A stretch of DNA of 64,000 bases from Actinomycetes bacterium (GCA_029552065.1 JAKPEG010000087.1:1-64000); one strand, 5' to 3'; numbered from the stretch's first letter, positions 24,510 through 33,007 are shown. The notes: generated by a model not told the origin, from the sequence alone. A program made the numbers and translations.

Positions 24510-25409
24510 GTGAAGCCCTATCGCACCGTCCTGTTCGTCCCGGCCCACAAGACCTCGTGGTTCGCTCCGGCGGCCGAGTCCGGCGCCGACGCGGTGTGCT
24601 TCGACCTGGAGGATTCGGTCCCCGAGCCGCTCAAGGCCGCGGCGCGCGAGCAGGTGGCGGCGGCTGTCGCGGCATACTCCGTCTCGCACCCGGCCATGGG
24701 GTTGTTCGTGCGACCCAATTCCCTGGGCACCCGGCTCACCGGTCTCGACCTCGAGGCGGCGGTGGTGCCCGGGCTCACCGGGGTCTTCGCGCCCAAGGTC
24801 GACGGGCCGCTCGACGTCGTGCGCTACGACGCGCTGCTCGACCACTTCGAGGCACGTGCGGGGGTGAGCGGGCTGGAGTACATCATCCCGGTCGAGACGA
24901 TCCACGGGATCCAGAACTGTGAGCAGATCGCCGCGGCCTCGCCGCGGGTGGGGGCGATGATCGGGCCGACCGCCGAACACGCCGACATCGCCAAGGCCGT
25001 CGGCTACGAGTGGACCCCCGAGGGCATGGAGTCGTTGGTCCACCGGACCAAGATCCTGCTCGCGACCCGGGCCGTCGACCGGCACCCGCTGACCGCACTA
25101 TGGGAGCGGATCCACGACCTCGACGGACTACGCGCGTTTTCCATTCGCAGTCGGAAGATGGGCTTCCGCGGCCAGATCGTCCTGCACCCCTCGCACGTGC
25201 CTGTCGTCAATGGTGTCTACACCCCAGACGCCGAGCAGATCGACTTCTACCGCGGGTTGCTGGCGACCTACCAGCAGGCCGAGGCCCGCGGGGACGGCGC
25301 CGTGATGTATGGCCAGATCCACGTCGACAAGGCGCACGCGGACAAGGCCGTCGAGTGGTTGGCCCGGGTCGGTGCGCTCGCCGCCCTGCACGGAGGCATA
25401 CCGGGCTGA
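24510..25409 (+). CDS. CoA ester lyase (HpcH/HpaI/CitE family)
   Basis: Class II aldolase-type TIM barrel, 299 aa, that splits 3-hydroxyacyl-CoAs such as citramalyl-, malyl- or methylmalyl-CoA. Motifs: RTVLFVPAHKTSWFAPAAES at the start, VCFDLEDSVPEPLKAAAR near 32, FVRPNSLGTRL near 67, and PVETIHGIQNC near 131 (Mg2+ Glu). GPTAEHADIAKAVG near 152 stands in the place of the usual G-x-E-D-L metal-Asp loop and is atypical, so the exact ligand should be modelled. HPSHVPVVN near 228 is conserved. It probably acts after the MaoC hydratase on a branched dicarboxylyl-CoA. Confidence 0.88.
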   Translation: MKPYRTVLFVPAHKTSWFAPAAESGADAVCFDLEDSVPEPLKAAAREQVAAAVAAYSVSHPAMGLFVRPNSLGTRLTGLDLEAAVVPGLTGVFAPKVDGPLDVVRYDALLDHFEARAGVSGLEYIIPVETIHGIQNCEQIAAASPRVGAMIGPTAEHADIAKAVGYEWTPEGMESLVHRTKILLATRAVDRHPLTALWERIHDLDGLRAFSIRSRKMGFRGQIVLHPSHVPVVNGVYTPDAEQIDFYRGLLATYQQAEARGDGAVMYGQIHVDKAHADKAVEWLARVGALAALHGGIPG

Positions 25410-25491
25410 GCCCAGGCGCACGGTGACCGGCGGACCCCACGGCATACCGAGAACGCACGAGACCTGACCCCACCCACTGTCGAGGAGCATC

Positions 25492-25947
25492 ATGGCCGGG
25501 CTGTATTTCGAGGACTTCGTCGTCGGCACCGAATACCGACACGAATGGTCGCGCACGGTCACCGAGACCGACACGATCCTCTACTGCGGGCTCACGATGA
25601 ACCCGGCGCCGATCCACCTCGACGAGCACTACATGAAGACGACGATCCACGGACAGCGGCTCGTCCCAAGCCTTTACACGGCTGCCCTCGTCGGCGGGAT
25701 GATCGTCAACGACCTCACTCTCGGTACCACGCTGGGCAACCTCGGCTACACGAAGTTCGACTTCCCCAAGCCGGTCTTCCACGGCGACACGATCCGTGCG
25801 GAGTCGACGATCATGGACAAGCGCGAGTCCAAGAGCCGCACCGACTCGGGCATCGTCTTCTTCGAGCATCGCGGTGTCAACCAGCGTGGCGAGGTCGTCC
25901 ATATCGCGCACCGAGCCGGACTCATGCTCAAGCGCCCGACCGCCTGA
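25492..25947 (+). CDS. MaoC-type hydratase (single hotdog)
   Basis: Enoyl-CoA hydratase of the hotdog fold, 151 aa. The hydratase-2 motif is present as LTMNPAPIHLDEHYMKTT near residue 36-53 (Asn-Pro...His), and RLVPSLYTAALVGGMIV follows. With the CitE-like lyase it resembles mesaconyl- or itaconyl-CoA hydratase pairs, where hydration gives the lyase substrate. AGGAG lies 7 bp before the ATG. Confidence 0.9.
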   Translation: MAGLYFEDFVVGTEYRHEWSRTVTETDTILYCGLTMNPAPIHLDEHYMKTTIHGQRLVPSLYTAALVGGMIVNDLTLGTTLGNLGYTKFDFPKPVFHGDTIRAESTIMDKRESKSRTDSGIVFFEHRGVNQRGEVVHIAHRAGLMLKRPTA

Positions 25948-25964
25948 GCGGGCTGGCCAGCGGC

Positions 25965-26030
25965 TCACCGACGGCGGGTGAGCCGCACGATCGGGATGAG
26001 TCGGTCGGTGACCTCCTGGTATGCCGCGAC
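25965..26030 (-). pseudogene. C-terminal fragment of a Ddn-type nitroreductase
   Basis: About 22 codons encode AAYQEVTDRLIPIVRLTRRR before a stop. The intact gene at 28466-28918 ends AAYQEGTDRLIPVVRLTCRG, and the DNA is correspondingly similar between about 25978 and 26030. The similarity stops 15 bp before the multicopper oxidase stop codon. It is a leftover of a duplicate gene next to the oxidase. Confidence 0.7.
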
Positions 26031-26044
26031 GGGGCGCGCAGGTG

Positions 26045-28204
26045 TCAGTGGGAGTGGCCGCCCATGAACGCAGCGGTCTCCGCGGGCACGACGACGAAGG
26101 GGCGCATCATGTCCATGTCCTCGTGTTCGAGGATGTGGCAGTGGTACATGTAGCGCCCGTTGTGCTGGGAGAAGTTGCCGAGGATGGTCACCATCTCGGC
26201 CGAGAGCACCCCGTCGTCGGCGTCGCGATCGCCCGGGTTGACCCTGATGGTGTCCTTCCACCCGGTCTCGTTGTCGTCGAGCACGCCCGGCGTCGTGGAG
26301 ACGAAGTCGAACTCGTGCGAGCCCTTGGCGATGGCCACGGGCGGGCTCGCCGACGCTCCGGCGGTCTGCAGGTACTCCCGGTCGACCGCCTGGAACTGGG
26401 TGAGGTGGACGTGGAAGGGGTGCGTGTCAGGGCTGAGGTTGATCACCTTCCACAGCTGCCACGTGCCCCGCACGATCTCCAGCATCGTCGTGTCGGTGTA
26501 GCGCCGCCCGACCGTGACATAAGGCTCGGGCCGGCCGGGAAGCGTGAGGCGGATGCCGACCGGCACGGTGCCGAGGGTGCCGTCAAGCAGCACTCCCTCG
26601 GCCATGAGATCGTGGAGATTGGCGCCGGCCCGGTCGGCCACCGACTGAGGCTGCAGCTCGTGGAGGAAGAGCATCGCCATGCTCGTCGGCAAACCGTCAC
26701 CGTCGAGCACCGGCTGGCCGCTCGCGTCGCGGATGAGTTCCTCCTCCTCGCGCAACGCGATGACCACATGGCCGTGGTCGTGGGGCATGTCCGCGTGGTC
26801 GGTCGGCAGTCGACGGTACGCCGGGTCGAGGGCGATCGCGCGAATCGGCTTCCCGTGCAGTCCGGTTGACCCTGGAGCTCCGGTCACGTCGAAACGCATG
26901 ACCTGGGGGATCGGTCGGAAGCCATCGGGGTCCGGGGTCCAAATGTCGTTCGGTGCCCCGAGCGGCGATCCACCCCACGGCGCCGGCGCGCTGTTGTAGA
27001 CGACGACATGCCGTATGCCGGCCTGCGCCACCAACTCGACGTCGAGTAGCAGGTCGGCGCGCTCGCCCGGCGCGAGCACGAGCCCCTCGGCCGGGAGGTC
27101 GACGGCGGCACCGAGCAGGCCGCCGTCGGTGCCGATCTGGACCACCGACCCGACGGGAAGGTCGGTCCGAGTGGCCTCGTCCGCGCAGGTGAGCCCCATG
27201 AAGTGGAGCCGGTAGGTGCGGGCGTTGGAGCCGTTGACCACGCGCAGCCGGTGGACTGCACGACGAACTGTCACCCTTGGCCAGGCCAGGCCGTTGACGA
27301 GGTTGACCGGGGCGAAGCACTCGCGCACGCCGACCTGGACCTTGTGCAACAGTCGCCCGTCCAGCGCCCCCGACGCACTGCCGTCGATGGTGTCCAAGCC
27401 GCGGTCCATCAGCACCAGGGGGATCTCCCGGTCGGAGTTGGTCGGCAGCCCCAGCTGGCGCTCGATGGGGTCGCGGACCAGGAAGAGGCCGGCGAGACCG
27501 GCATACACGTTGAAGCGGGTGACGGACATGCCGTGGTCGTGATACCAGAAGGTGGGCGCTGCGCCTCCGCGGTAGGTCGTCACCGTGCCATCCCCAGCAC
27601 TGAGCGGCCACGTCTCGCGCGGGAACTCGTACTCGACCTCGTAGTCTTCCCCGGCGTCGACGACGTTTTCGGCCAGGCCGTCGGCATTGGGCCCGGTCGG
27701 CGCACCGTGCAGGTGCACGACCGTGTGGGCGTGCAGCGCGGCGACGTGTGCCGCCTCGGCCTGGTCGGTGGCGTCAAGGGACGTCCCCTCCGTCCCGGCG
27801 GTGTTCATCGAACCGCCCGCGGCCTCGTCGACGACGACGTGCCGGTAGGGCATCATCCCCTCGATCTCGTTGCGGTGCGTCACCTCGACGCGCACGCCCG
27901 AGTCGACGACGAGGACCGGACCGGGCACCAGCCCCTCGTAGGACCACATCGGTGTGGGGGGCAATTGGGGGTGGATGGAGGCGCTGGCCGCGCGCTGGGT
28001 GAGGACGACGTCCTGGTGGCACCCGCACGAGTCGCCGCCGGGCTCGTCGTGGTGGGGGTGTCCGTTGGGCCTGGCATGTCGGTTGGGTCGGTTGTGGTCA
28101 CAGCTGCCCACGCCGAGGACGCGACGAGGTGGCCGAGGCATGATCCCGGACCGGTCGAAGAGGGTTGCGGGATCGAAGAGCTCGTCTGCGGTGATGGGGT
28201 TCAT
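26045..28204 (-). CDS. Multicopper oxidase (CotA/bilirubin-oxidase-like)
   Basis: Three-cupredoxin laccase-type oxidase, 719 aa, that couples one-electron oxidation of phenols, bilins or metals to O2 reduction. Copper motifs: HLHGAP near 162, WYHDHGMS near 220, HPFHVHLTQF near 593 and MYHCHILEHEDMDMM near 685 (type 1 Cys and axial Met). No clear signal peptide. The N-terminal 80 residues instead hold a His/Cys-rich run (DHNRPNRHARPNGHPHHDE, then CGCHQ) that could bind copper. The ATG at 28204 is preferred (AAGGAGCG upstream). The gene is flanked by two copies of a nitroreductase 3' end, so it probably arrived or moved by recombination. Confidence 0.92.
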   Translation of the reverse strand: MNPITADELFDPATLFDRSGIMPRPPRRVLGVGSCDHNRPNRHARPNGHPHHDEPGGDSCGCHQDVVLTQRAASASIHPQLPPTPMWSYEGLVPGPVLVVDSGVRVEVTHRNEIEGMMPYRHVVVDEAAGGSMNTAGTEGTSLDATDQAEAAHVAALHAHTVVHLHGAPTGPNADGLAENVVDAGEDYEVEYEFPRETWPLSAGDGTVTTYRGGAAPTFWYHDHGMSVTRFNVYAGLAGLFLVRDPIERQLGLPTNSDREIPLVLMDRGLDTIDGSASGALDGRLLHKVQVGVRECFAPVNLVNGLAWPRVTVRRAVHRLRVVNGSNARTYRLHFMGLTCADEATRTDLPVGSVVQIGTDGGLLGAAVDLPAEGLVLAPGERADLLLDVELVAQAGIRHVVVYNSAPAPWGGSPLGAPNDIWTPDPDGFRPIPQVMRFDVTGAPGSTGLHGKPIRAIALDPAYRRLPTDHADMPHDHGHVVIALREEEELIRDASGQPVLDGDGLPTSMAMLFLHELQPQSVADRAGANLHDLMAEGVLLDGTLGTVPVGIRLTLPGRPEPYVTVGRRYTDTTMLEIVRGTWQLWKVINLSPDTHPFHVHLTQFQAVDREYLQTAGASASPPVAIAKGSHEFDFVSTTPGVLDDNETGWKDTIRVNPGDRDADDGVLSAEMVTILGNFSQHNGRYMYHCHILEHEDMDMMRPFVVVPAETAAFMGGHSH

Positions 28205-28285
28205 GGCACGCTCCTTCCACGCTGGTGTCGTCTGGATGAGCGGCGAGGCGGCTGACCAGATACGTGCAGGCCGGGGTCTGCGGGG

Positions 28286-28335
28286 CACATCGTGTGCCCC
28301 CAACGCCCTTCACGGGCGCTGCACGTACACGATCA
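28286..28335. repeat. Intergenic palindrome family 1, copy A
   Basis: ATCGTGTG... and ...TACACGATCAC form outer arms, with AACGCCC and GGGCGCT as inner arms. It is very like copies B (29691-29737) and C (40463-40509). It lies between the multicopper oxidase and the nitroreductase gene, in the 261-bp gap. Confidence 0.75.
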
Positions 28336-28465
28336 CGGGTTGGCGCCGTCGGCCGGCGCGTTGGCATGACGTGCTCGGGCGACATCGGCGTGAAAGGCCC
28401 AGGGCCGGGCCCTGCGGGCGCCTCCTGACCGATTCGGCAGGCCACCGGCGTGTGGGCGGCGACGG

Positions 28466-28918
28466 TCAGCCGCGGCAGGTCAGGCGCACGACCGGGATGA
28501 GCCGGTCGGTGCCCTCCTGGTATGCCGCGAAGCTCGCCTCCTCGGCAACGATCCGCTGCCAGGCCGTGTCGCGGTCGGCGCCGGCCAGAGTGGCAGCGGT
28601 GACCGGAAACGTTTGTCCGCCAACCGCAAACCTCACCTGGTCGGGGTGGGCGGCGAGATTGTGCAGCCACGCCGGATTGCGGGCCGCGCCGGCCAACGAG
28701 GCGACGACCAGCCACCGGTCGGGTCCGTCGGCGAAGACGCGCAACGGCACGGTGCGCTCGACCCCGGACTTGGCGCCGATCGTCGTGAGCTGGCCCAGTG
28801 GCGCGCGCTGGATCCGCTTGATCGTCTCGAAGACCTTGAGCCCGAGCCACTTGAGCGGCTTGGGCAGGTCGGGGACGTTGGCGCCGCGGCTGCCACGGCG
28901 CGGGATCTCGATGCTCAT
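28466..28918 (-). CDS. Deazaflavin (F420)-dependent nitroreductase family protein
   Basis: Ddn-type split-barrel protein, 150 aa: LGQLTTIGAKSGVERTVPLRVFADGPDRWLVVASLAGAARNPAWLHNL is spread over residues 42-90, where the G-x-x-S/T-G-x-x-R and N-P-x-W motifs mark the family. Members reduce nitro groups, quinones or enones with F420H2. Stand-alone gene with a duplicated 3' end near 25965. A second family member lies at 43847. Confidence 0.88.
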   Translation of the reverse strand: MSIEIPRRGSRGANVPDLPKPLKWLGLKVFETIKRIQRAPLGQLTTIGAKSGVERTVPLRVFADGPDRWLVVASLAGAARNPAWLHNLAAHPDQVRFAVGGQTFPVTAATLAGADRDTAWQRIVAEEASFAAYQEGTDRLIPVVRLTCRG

Positions 28919-29021
28919 CCGCAGACCCTGACATCGGAACCGGGCTGCCCGCAAACGTCGTCCGATGCCGCCTCATCGATCGCACCGATGTCCCCGCCCG
29001 GCAGATCGTGCGGGTCGCGGT

Positions 29022-29655
29022 TCAGCCGGAGCCGGTGAGCCGAGCGGCCAGAGTCGCCCACCCAGGGCCGCCGAGCTCGCCGAGGGTGTCACGGCCAAGG
29101 GTCGCCATCAGCAGTGCCTCGGCGGGGCCGGTCACCGCTGGTCGGGATCCCCAGTGGGCGTCGAGGTCAGTGGGGACCAGGCGGAGCCCCTTTCATCAGC
29201 CTGCGCCCCGGCAGCACCAACGCCCACAGGGCGAACGGGAAGACCACCCGCAGGCCGTCGGCGGGGAGCTCGCGTGGGCGCCCGAGCGCCCTGCGGATGT
29301 CCTGTTGGTGGACCAAGCCTTCGGTGAGCCCGAGGCGCCCGCCGAAGGCCGTCGAAAGGCCGCGCGGCCCGGGGTGGCGAGGATAGCGCTCGAGAACCTG
29401 CTCGCGGGAGAGCCCGCGGTCGGCGTGGACGCCGATGTCGTTGGCCCGATCGAGGCCCAGCGGGGCCTGGCCGAACCGTCGCACGAATCCGCCCCAGCCG
29501 AGCTCGTCGTAGGCGATCGCGTGTGCCGCCACGTCGTGGACCGACCAGCCGGGCAGGGCGGTCGGCGCGGCCCACTCCTCGGGGGTCAGCTCCGCCAGCA
29601 GCCGCACGAGGTCGGCCCGGTCCGCCCGCACGAGGCCGTGCACGTTGATCCGCAC
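29022..29655 (-). pseudogene. Mycothiol-dependent maleylpyruvate isomerase/TIGR03083-like protein, frameshifted
   Basis: The first frame (start 29655) encodes LTPEEWAAPTALPGWSVHDVAAHAIAYDE and GRLGLTEGLVHQQDIRRALG, typical of the four-helix MDMPI/DinB-like domain, and stops at 29167. The expected C-terminus continues in the next frame (LRLVPTDLDAHWGSRPAVTG, then PAEALLMATLGR) to a stop at 29022. The two frames join at AAAGGGGCTCC, where one extra G in the run at 29187-29190 explains the shift. It is either a recent pseudogene or an indel in the sequence. Confidence 0.8.
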
Positions 29656-29690
29656 CCGCCCACTATGTCAACCTCCGCCGACAGCCACTT

Positions 29691-29737
29691 GATCGTGTGC
29701 ACACAACGCCCTCCGAGGGCGCTGCAGGCACACGATC
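29691..29737. repeat. Intergenic palindrome family 1, copy B
   Basis: Perfect 10-bp outer arms GATCGTGTGC (29691-29700) and GCACACGATC (29728-29737), with an inner stem CGCCCT-CCG-AGGGCG (29707-29721). It lies in the divergent region between the isomerase-like gene and the TfoX-like gene. Confidence 0.85.
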
Positions 29738-29899
29738 ACCGTTGGCGCAGTCGGGCGGCGCTGTGGCATCCCCCGATGTCAGGGGATCGGCCTAGCGTTC
29801 CGTTCGTGGCGAGCTCACGGCAGCTGCCGGCGGTCCAGGCATACGTCCCCGAGCTGGGTGGCGGCGCGCACGCGGCATACGACACGGAGGGGAGTGACG

Positions 29900-30241
29900 A
29901 TGGCGCTCGAGGACGCCACGCGCGCGGCGGCCGACGACTTGGTCGAGGCGCTGCGGCCGCTCGACGCCACGGCCAAGGCGATGTTCGGCGGCTACTGCTA
30001 CTACCTCGGCGGCAAGGTCGTCGGCCTGGTCTGCGATGGTCGGGTCTTCGTCAAGCGCTCCCGACGAGACGACCTGCTGAGCGGCTGGGCGCAGCTGGCG
30101 CCCGCCTACCCGGGCGCGAAGAACTCGTGGCGGCTGCCGACCGGCGCGCTTGTCGAGACACCGGAGAGGGTGCGCGAGGTCATCGAGCAGGTCGCCGCAG
30201 TGCTTCCGGCCCGCACGCCCCGACGCCGCGCGTCGCGCTGA
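29900..30241 (+). CDS. TfoX N-terminal-domain-like protein
   Basis: 113 aa with the TfoX_N signature: ATAKAMFGGYCYYLGGKVVGLVCDGRVFVK, then PGAKNSWRLP. The domain is found in competence regulators of gamma-proteobacteria, but stand-alone copies in actinomycetes have no known function. GGAGGGGAG precedes the ATG. The basic tail ARTPRRRASR could touch nucleic acid. Confidence 0.85.
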   Translation: MALEDATRAAADDLVEALRPLDATAKAMFGGYCYYLGGKVVGLVCDGRVFVKRSRRDDLLSGWAQLAPAYPGAKNSWRLPTGALVETPERVREVIEQVAAVLPARTPRRRASR

Positions 30242-30270
30242 CGCGAAACGAGGACGAAGGAGCCGAAGGC

Positions 30271-31059
30271 TCAGGCGCCTGAGGCGCGCAGTCCTGCGGC
30301 GGCGCGCTCGAACCAGTCGCGGTCGCCGATCCGACGGCCGACCTCGCCGGCCGCCCCGCACACCGCCGCGATCGCCGCCGATCGTTGCTGCTCGGGCAGG
30401 TCGGCGGCAGGGACGACGATCCCGATCGCATAGACCCGCCCGTCGTCCGGGTCGACCACGGCAGCGGTCACCCCGACGGTGTCGGCGACGACTTCACCCA
30501 CCGAGTGGGCGCACCCCTCACGGCGCACCGCCTGCAGCTGGCGGCGCAGGTCGTCGAAGGTCCGCGGCGCTCCACCGAAGCCGCCGGGCAGGTCGCGGCC
30601 GAACATCGCGAGGACCCGGTCGTCGGAGAGCCGGGCCAGCAGTGCGCGACCCATCGACGCGGCATACGCGGGCGCACGGGTGCCCGGTGGGGTGTAGACC
30701 TGCAGGGCGCCGTGCCCGGCCCGCATCTGCGTGACGAGCGACTCGGTCCCGTCGAGCACCCCCACATAGCCGGTGTAGCCCGTCTGCTCGACCAGGCGCG
30801 TGAGCGCCTCGGCGAGCAGGCCGCTCGTGTCGTTGACCCCACGAAAGGCGTATGCCGCCTGGACGACCAGCGGCCCCGGCCGGTAGGCGAGGGTGATCGG
30901 GTCGCGGTCGAGGAAGCCGGCCTCGGCCATGAGGGCCAAGGTGCGCGAAGTCGAGCTCTTGGGGGTGCCCAGATCGGCGGCCACCTCGGTGAGGGTGAGC
31001 GGCCGTTGACGACGTGCGAGCAGCTGCAACACGTCTCGTGCGTTTGCCAGGGTGCTCAT
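30271..31059 (-). CDS. IclR-family transcriptional regulator (regulator of the OPT operon)
   Basis: 262 aa. The N-terminal winged helix is LANARDVLQLLARRQRPLTLTEVAADLGTPKSSTSRTLALMAEAGFLDR (residues 4-55). The C-terminal effector domain has YVGVLDGTESLVTQMRAG near 95 and YAASMGRALLARLSDD near 135. It is divergent from the OPT transporter gene with a 231-bp regulator-rich gap, so it probably controls that operon in response to a small metabolite. Confidence 0.93.
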   Translation of the reverse strand: MSTLANARDVLQLLARRQRPLTLTEVAADLGTPKSSTSRTLALMAEAGFLDRDPITLAYRPGPLVVQAAYAFRGVNDTSGLLAEALTRLVEQTGYTGYVGVLDGTESLVTQMRAGHGALQVYTPPGTRAPAYAASMGRALLARLSDDRVLAMFGRDLPGGFGGAPRTFDDLRRQLQAVRREGCAHSVGEVVADTVGVTAAVVDPDDGRVYAIGIVVPAADLPEQQRSAAIAAVCGAAGEVGRRIGDRDWFERAAAGLRASGA

Positions 31060-31144
31060 CTGCCTCGTCCCCCTCAGGTGCGCCTGCGCCTCGGGCCGCT
31101 GCTGGCGCCGGTGGTGGCGATGGTGGCGGTGCGTGCAGCGGGCC

Positions 31145-31196
31145 TTGACATTGTCTCGAACACCCGCCACTATTCCAGATAGCTGAACATGGTTCA
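31145..31196 (+). promoter_or_regulatory. Promoter and candidate IclR operator for the OPT operon
   Basis: TTGACA at 31145-31150 with CACTAT 17 bp later could be the promoter. TGAAC-ATG-GTTCA at 31184-31196 is a 5-bp-arm inverted repeat just downstream, inside a larger symmetric A+T-rich block with TATTC (31171) and GAATA (31198). The site lies between the divergent IclR and OPT genes. Confidence 0.5.
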
Positions 31197-31290
31197 AGAA
31201 TATAGAACCATCGGGATAGGGCCACCACGACTGGCAGCGCCGCCCGCACCACCCCCGCTCACGTCACACCTGGATCTGGAGGGACCGAAC

Positions 31291-32943
31291 ATGGCAGACA
31301 CCGCAGCCAAACCGCAGCCGACGGGCGTCGGGCTGAGCCACCCCCGGGCACTTGCGCCCGGCAACCTCGTCCTCACCGTCATTCTCAGCGTCTTCGGCGC
31401 CCTCGTGGGCATCCAGATCCTTGCCACCCTCGGCATCACCCCGAGCACCTCGCTCATCGGCGCTCTCGTCGCGATGTCGCTCGGGCGGATCCCGCTCGCG
31501 ATCTTCCGCGGCTTCCGCAACGTCCACTCGCAGAACCTCGCCCAGACGAGCATCAGCTCGGCCACCTTCGGCGCCGCCAACGCGCTCTTCCTGCCCATCG
31601 GCATACCGTTCCTCTTCGGCCAACCGAGCATGATCGTCCCGATGCTCTGCGGCGTGGCCGTCGCCATGCTCTTCGACGCCTGGCTGCTCTACCGGATGTT
31701 CGACACGCCGGCCTTCCCGGCCCGTCGCCCGTGGCCCCTGGGCATCGCCGCCGCCGAGGCGATCAAGGCCGGTGACACCGGCGGACGCGGCGCCAAGATC
31801 CTGGGCGGCGGCCTGCTCGTCGGGATCGCGGGTGCGATCTTCAGCCTCCCGATGTCGGCCTTCGGGGTCGCCCTCATCGGCGGCCTCGCCGCGATGATCG
31901 CCTTCGCCATCGGCCTGCTCACCCGCGGCTACTCCCAGTCGCTCCTGGGGATGGACCTGTATGCGATGTACATGCCCCACGGCATCATGATCGGTGCCGG
32001 CATCGTCGCGTTGATCCAGGTGGTCGGGGCCGTGCGGTCGGCTTCCAAGGAGGCCGCCAAGGCCGATGCGAGTGCCAAGGCGATTGCGGCCCAAGGCATT
32101 TCGACGACTGCGGACGCGACCCCGGTGGCTTCGGCGAAGCTGGGCACCTCGCTGGGCATCGGCGGGATCGGCTACCTCGTCATCGCGATCGCCCTCGCCC
32201 TCACCACCGGTATCGTCACCCAGATGAGCATGGGCATGCTCATCGCCTTCGTCGTCTATGCGACCCTCGCCGCCTTCGCGCACGAGCTCATCGTCGGCAT
32301 CGCCGCCATGCACTCCGGGTGGTTCCCGGCCTTCGCGGTCGCCCTCATCACCCTGCTCGTCGGCATCCTCATCGGCTTCCCGCCGGTCGCGCTCGTCGTG
32401 CTCGCCGGCTTCACCGCCGCCACCGGGCCGGCGTTCGCGGACATGGGGTATGACCTCAAGGCCGGCTGGATGCTCCGTGACGAGGGCCGCGACCGGCGCT
32501 TCGAACTGGCCGGCCGTCGCCAGCAGCTCATCGCCGCGATGATCGGCTTCGTCGTCGCCATCGTCGTCGTTGCAGTCACCTACCGGTCCTTCTTCGACCA
32601 GGGCCTCGTCGCGCCGATCAACAAGGCCTACGTCGCCGCCATCAAGGCGGGTGTCTCCGCCGACACCGCGAAGGCGCTGCTGCTCTGGGCGATCCCCGGG
32701 GCGATCCTCCAGTTCGTCGGCGGCCCGCGTCGCCAGCTCGGTGTCATGTTCGCCACCGGAATGCTCATCCTCAACCCGGCAGCTGGCTGGCTCGTCGCGG
32801 CCGGCATCGCCCTGCGGGTGTTCGTCACTCGTAAGTGGGGCGCCTCGACCAAGGAGCCGATGGAGGTCTTCGCTGGCGGCGTCATCGCGGGCGATGCTCT
32901 CTACTCCTTCTTCAACGGAGCCTTCAAGTCAGCGAAACGCTGA
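31291..32943 (+). CDS. OPT-family (oligopeptide/YSL-type) transporter
   Basis: Polytopic membrane protein of 550 aa with some 12-14 hydrophobic segments. Start NLVLTVILSVFGALVGIQILATLGIT; internal LAQTSISSATFGAANALFLP near 90; ends ITVLIL-like segments and GGVIAGDALYSFFNGAFKSAKR, the OPT-type C-terminus. OPT proteins import small peptides or metal chelates by proton symport. Next to two peptidases and DUF917, peptide or modified-dipeptide uptake is the best guess. GGAGGGA precedes the ATG. Confidence 0.82.
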   Translation: MADTAAKPQPTGVGLSHPRALAPGNLVLTVILSVFGALVGIQILATLGITPSTSLIGALVAMSLGRIPLAIFRGFRNVHSQNLAQTSISSATFGAANALFLPIGIPFLFGQPSMIVPMLCGVAVAMLFDAWLLYRMFDTPAFPARRPWPLGIAAAEAIKAGDTGGRGAKILGGGLLVGIAGAIFSLPMSAFGVALIGGLAAMIAFAIGLLTRGYSQSLLGMDLYAMYMPHGIMIGAGIVALIQVVGAVRSASKEAAKADASAKAIAAQGISTTADATPVASAKLGTSLGIGGIGYLVIAIALALTTGIVTQMSMGMLIAFVVYATLAAFAHELIVGIAAMHSGWFPAFAVALITLLVGILIGFPPVALVVLAGFTAATGPAFADMGYDLKAGWMLRDEGRDRRFELAGRRQQLIAAMIGFVVAIVVVAVTYRSFFDQGLVAPINKAYVAAIKAGVSADTAKALLLWAIPGAILQFVGGPRRQLGVMFATGMLILNPAAGWLVAAGIALRVFVTRKWGASTKEPMEVFAGGVIAGDALYSFFNGAFKSAKR

Positions 32944-33007
32944 CCACGGCATACCTCGCGACACCTGACACCACACCCGACCGAACCTGAGAAGACGAGG
33001 AAACCCC

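Noticed and set aside
1-25947. Cholesterol/steroid degradation cluster
   Set aside because: P450, SnoaL-like, LLM and SDR genes are compatible, but no KstD, KshA/B, Hsa genes or KstR/KstR2-type palindromes are seen.
26045-28918. Classical transposon around the multicopper oxidase
   Set aside because: There is no transposase, no terminal inverted repeats and no target-site duplication. Only the nitroreductase 3'-end duplication is visible.
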